NCBI GenBank assembly: GCA_964544115.1
Contig: CAZJBP010000089.1
Coordinates: 1-15,480, forward strand
Direction: 5' to 3'
Length of the DNA: 15,480 bases
Source of the DNA: CAZJBP01 sp964544115
GTDB taxonomy: Bacteria > Verrucomicrobiota > Kiritimatiellia > UBA8416 > JADHWI01
This document shows, piece after piece, positions 14,288 to 15,480 of this stretch. Made by a program: the position numbers and the translations under genes. The notes below the pieces were generated by a model. The model saw only the letters and a list, made by a program, of their open reading frames with translations. It did no database searches and was not told the origin of the DNA. Positions within the stretch are counted from its first letter, which is position 1; each line of letters begins with the position of its first letter.

Positions 14288-15292
14288 TCAGTCGGGCAGC
14301 GGCGCGGTGAACTGGTAGGACGGGTCTTCCTTCTGCCGCTTCAGGATCGCGGCGATCTGCGTCCAGGTCGCCGCCAGGCCGTCGGGGGTCGGCGGAAGCT
14401 GGCCCTTCATCAGGGCGTGCAGTTTCGGCAGGTTGTAGCACGGGATCGCGGCGTACATGTGATGCTCGATGTGGTAGTTCATCTGCCAGTACATGAAGCT
14501 GAGGAAGGGGTTCAGGCCGATCGTGCGGCAGCACAGGCGGAAATCAGGCACGTTGTCGCGCAGCCCTACGTGCTGCGTCTCGTTGCACAAAAACCGCAGC
14601 CAGGTTCCATAGAACGCGGCAAAGGTCAGGACCACGGGAACCATCCAGAGCCGAAGCGCCAAGCTGACGACCAGGATCAGCCCGTGCCCGATCAGCACCG
14701 TGCGCGCCCAGCGGATGCACTCGGCCCGCCGCGACGGTCCTGTCTCTGGAAAAAGCCGCAGCGTCCACTCTCCCTCGAACTTTCCGCGTGCCGTGCGCAG
14801 CATTCCTCGCACGGTATAGAAAAGGCCCCGCAAGGAGATGAAGTTCGACCGCAGGAACCCCTTCAGCGTCATCCGGATCGGCAGCACGACCTCCAGGTCG
14901 GCCGGCGGGTGCAGGGTGTACTTGTGATGGCGCTGGTGGCTTTCCTGGAACCCGACATAGTCGAACCAGCCCAGGAAACTGTAGATGCGCAGGAAGAACT
15001 CGTTCAGAAAGCGCGTCCGGAAGACGGTCCCGTGACAGAGCTCATGAAAGGCGTTGAGCGTGAAGGCGAAGAATGTGCCGTGGACGAAGACCAGCAGCAG
15101 CGTGGCCCACCAGGGCCAGTGCGTGGCAGAGTAGACGGCCGCAGCGCCCGTGCAGGCGATCAGCCCAAGGTGGGGCAGCGTCTGCGCAAACCCCTTCAGG
15201 TCGCTCCGCCGGTTGAGTCTCGCCAGTTCCTCACGCGGAACGGGAACGCGATACCACGAGATGTTTTCCGATGCGCCCTTCACTTGGTCCAT
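14288..15292 (-). CDS. Membrane fatty acid desaturase family protein
   Basis: A di-iron membrane desaturase or hydroxylase of 334 residues. The three histidine boxes are HELCH (83-87), HQRHH (119-123) and HIEHH (274-278), plus an accessory NETQH near the end of the membrane section. Hydrophobic pairs lie at about 40-58, 60-80 and 215-245, matching the usual topology with boxes on the cytoplasmic side. The substrate (acyl lipid, acyl-CoA, carotenoid or sphingoid) cannot be told from sequence. The ATG at 15290-15292 follows AGGA within GGAGGGAGGA; the frame extends upstream to 15364 but that part overlaps the preceding gene. It is 43 bp after that gene's stop, on the same strand. Confidence 0.88.
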   Translation of the reverse strand: MDQVKGASENISWYRVPVPREELARLNRRSDLKGFAQTLPHLGLIACTGAAAVYSATHWPWWATLLLVFVHGTFFAFTLNAFHELCHGTVFRTRFLNEFFLRIYSFLGWFDYVGFQESHQRHHKYTLHPPADLEVVLPIRMTLKGFLRSNFISLRGLFYTVRGMLRTARGKFEGEWTLRLFPETGPSRRAECIRWARTVLIGHGLILVVSLALRLWMVPVVLTFAAFYGTWLRFLCNETQHVGLRDNVPDFRLCCRTIGLNPFLSFMYWQMNYHIEHHMYAAIPCYNLPKLHALMKGQLPPTPDGLAATWTQIAAILKRQKEDPSYQFTAPLPD

Positions 15293-15335
15293 ACCTGTCC
15301 TCCCTCCGATGGCCGGGACTGTGTGCGATGAGGCG

Positions 15336-15480
15336 TTAAGCCCGGAAGGGCTTGAGGGCATCAAAATCCAGCGTGGCGAACAGGTCCTCGGTCGTCTCGG
15401 CGCGCCGGATCTGCACCACGCGGCCGTCCTCGCGCAGGAGCAGTTCGGCCGAGCGCAGCTTGCCGTTGTAGTTGAAACCC
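15336..15480 (-). CDS. lysA: C-terminal end of a group IV PLP decarboxylase, probably diaminopimelate decarboxylase (partial)
   Basis: Only the last 47 codons and the TAA stop (15336-15338) are in the window; the gene enters from the right edge. The peptide begins GFNYNGKLRSAELLL and continues VVQIRRAETTEDLFATLDF. The NYN..-x-x-AE-L/V-L stretch followed by I-R-R-x-E-T-x-E-D-L is the usual C-terminal signature of diaminopimelate decarboxylase and related group IV enzymes (the last step of lysine synthesis). A related amino-acid decarboxylase is possible, and the catalytic part is not visible. Confidence 0.55.
   Translation of the reverse strand, partial: GFNYNGKLRSAELLLREDGRVVQIRRAETTEDLFATLDFDALKPFRA

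Noticed and set aside
13818..14534. 238-codon minus-strand open frame across the gap and desaturase end
   Set aside because: It overlaps the desaturase in another frame, is rich in Arg/Pro/His as GC-rich shadows are, and has no family motif or ribosome site.

Overview
The window reads like a chromosome segment from a GC-rich, Gram-negative bacterium. It carries an outer-membrane TonB-dependent receptor, several lipoprotein signal peptides, a DUF3127 OB-fold protein and a prepilin-like protein. That mix would fit the PVC group (for example Verrucomicrobiota, Kiritimatiellota or Lentisphaerota), but this is an inference from protein style, not a phylogenetic result.

Positions 1-5593 hold sulfur and thiamine metabolism. 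On the minus strand a ThiF/MoeB-type adenylyltransferase is followed by cysteine synthase, which is cut by the window edge. Divergent from them are an Rrf2-family regulator with three cysteines and an O-acetylhomoserine sulfhydrylase (MetY type). After a gene-free stretch of about 300 bp comes thiS-thiG-thiH on the plus strand, the thiazole branch of thiamine synthesis; thiG and thiH overlap by ATGA. The divergent thiF product is the likely activator of the ThiS carrier. The Rrf2 protein probably senses an Fe-S cluster or thiol status and may control both arms.

Positions 5643-6655 hold an unrecognised small gene and a BrnT/CopG-type (BrnTA-like) toxin-antitoxin pair on the minus strand. Positions 6829-9060 hold a TonB-dependent receptor preceded by a DUF3127 (SSB-like OB-fold) gene, also on the minus strand.

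Positions about 9145-13837 are the most interesting part: eight small or medium genes, all on the minus strand and visibly less GC-rich than their surroundings. Nearly all look like lipoproteins, membrane proteins or anchored proteins of unknown role. Between them are imperfect inverted repeats of about 57-100 bp that end in AAC...GTT boxes and begin just after stop codons. Each has one or two unpaired bases, always in the same arm. This is the architecture of integron attC recombination sites. No integrase gene is visible, so the region looks like an integrase-less attC cluster (CALIN-like) or the inner part of an integron. I count four good sites, one with a decayed terminal box and one degenerate remnant. 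A promoter-like TTGACA-16-GACAAT reads into the first cassette.

Positions 14288-15480 return to GC-rich minus-strand core genes: a three-histidine-box membrane fatty acid desaturase, preceded by the last 47 codons of what looks like diaminopimelate decarboxylase.
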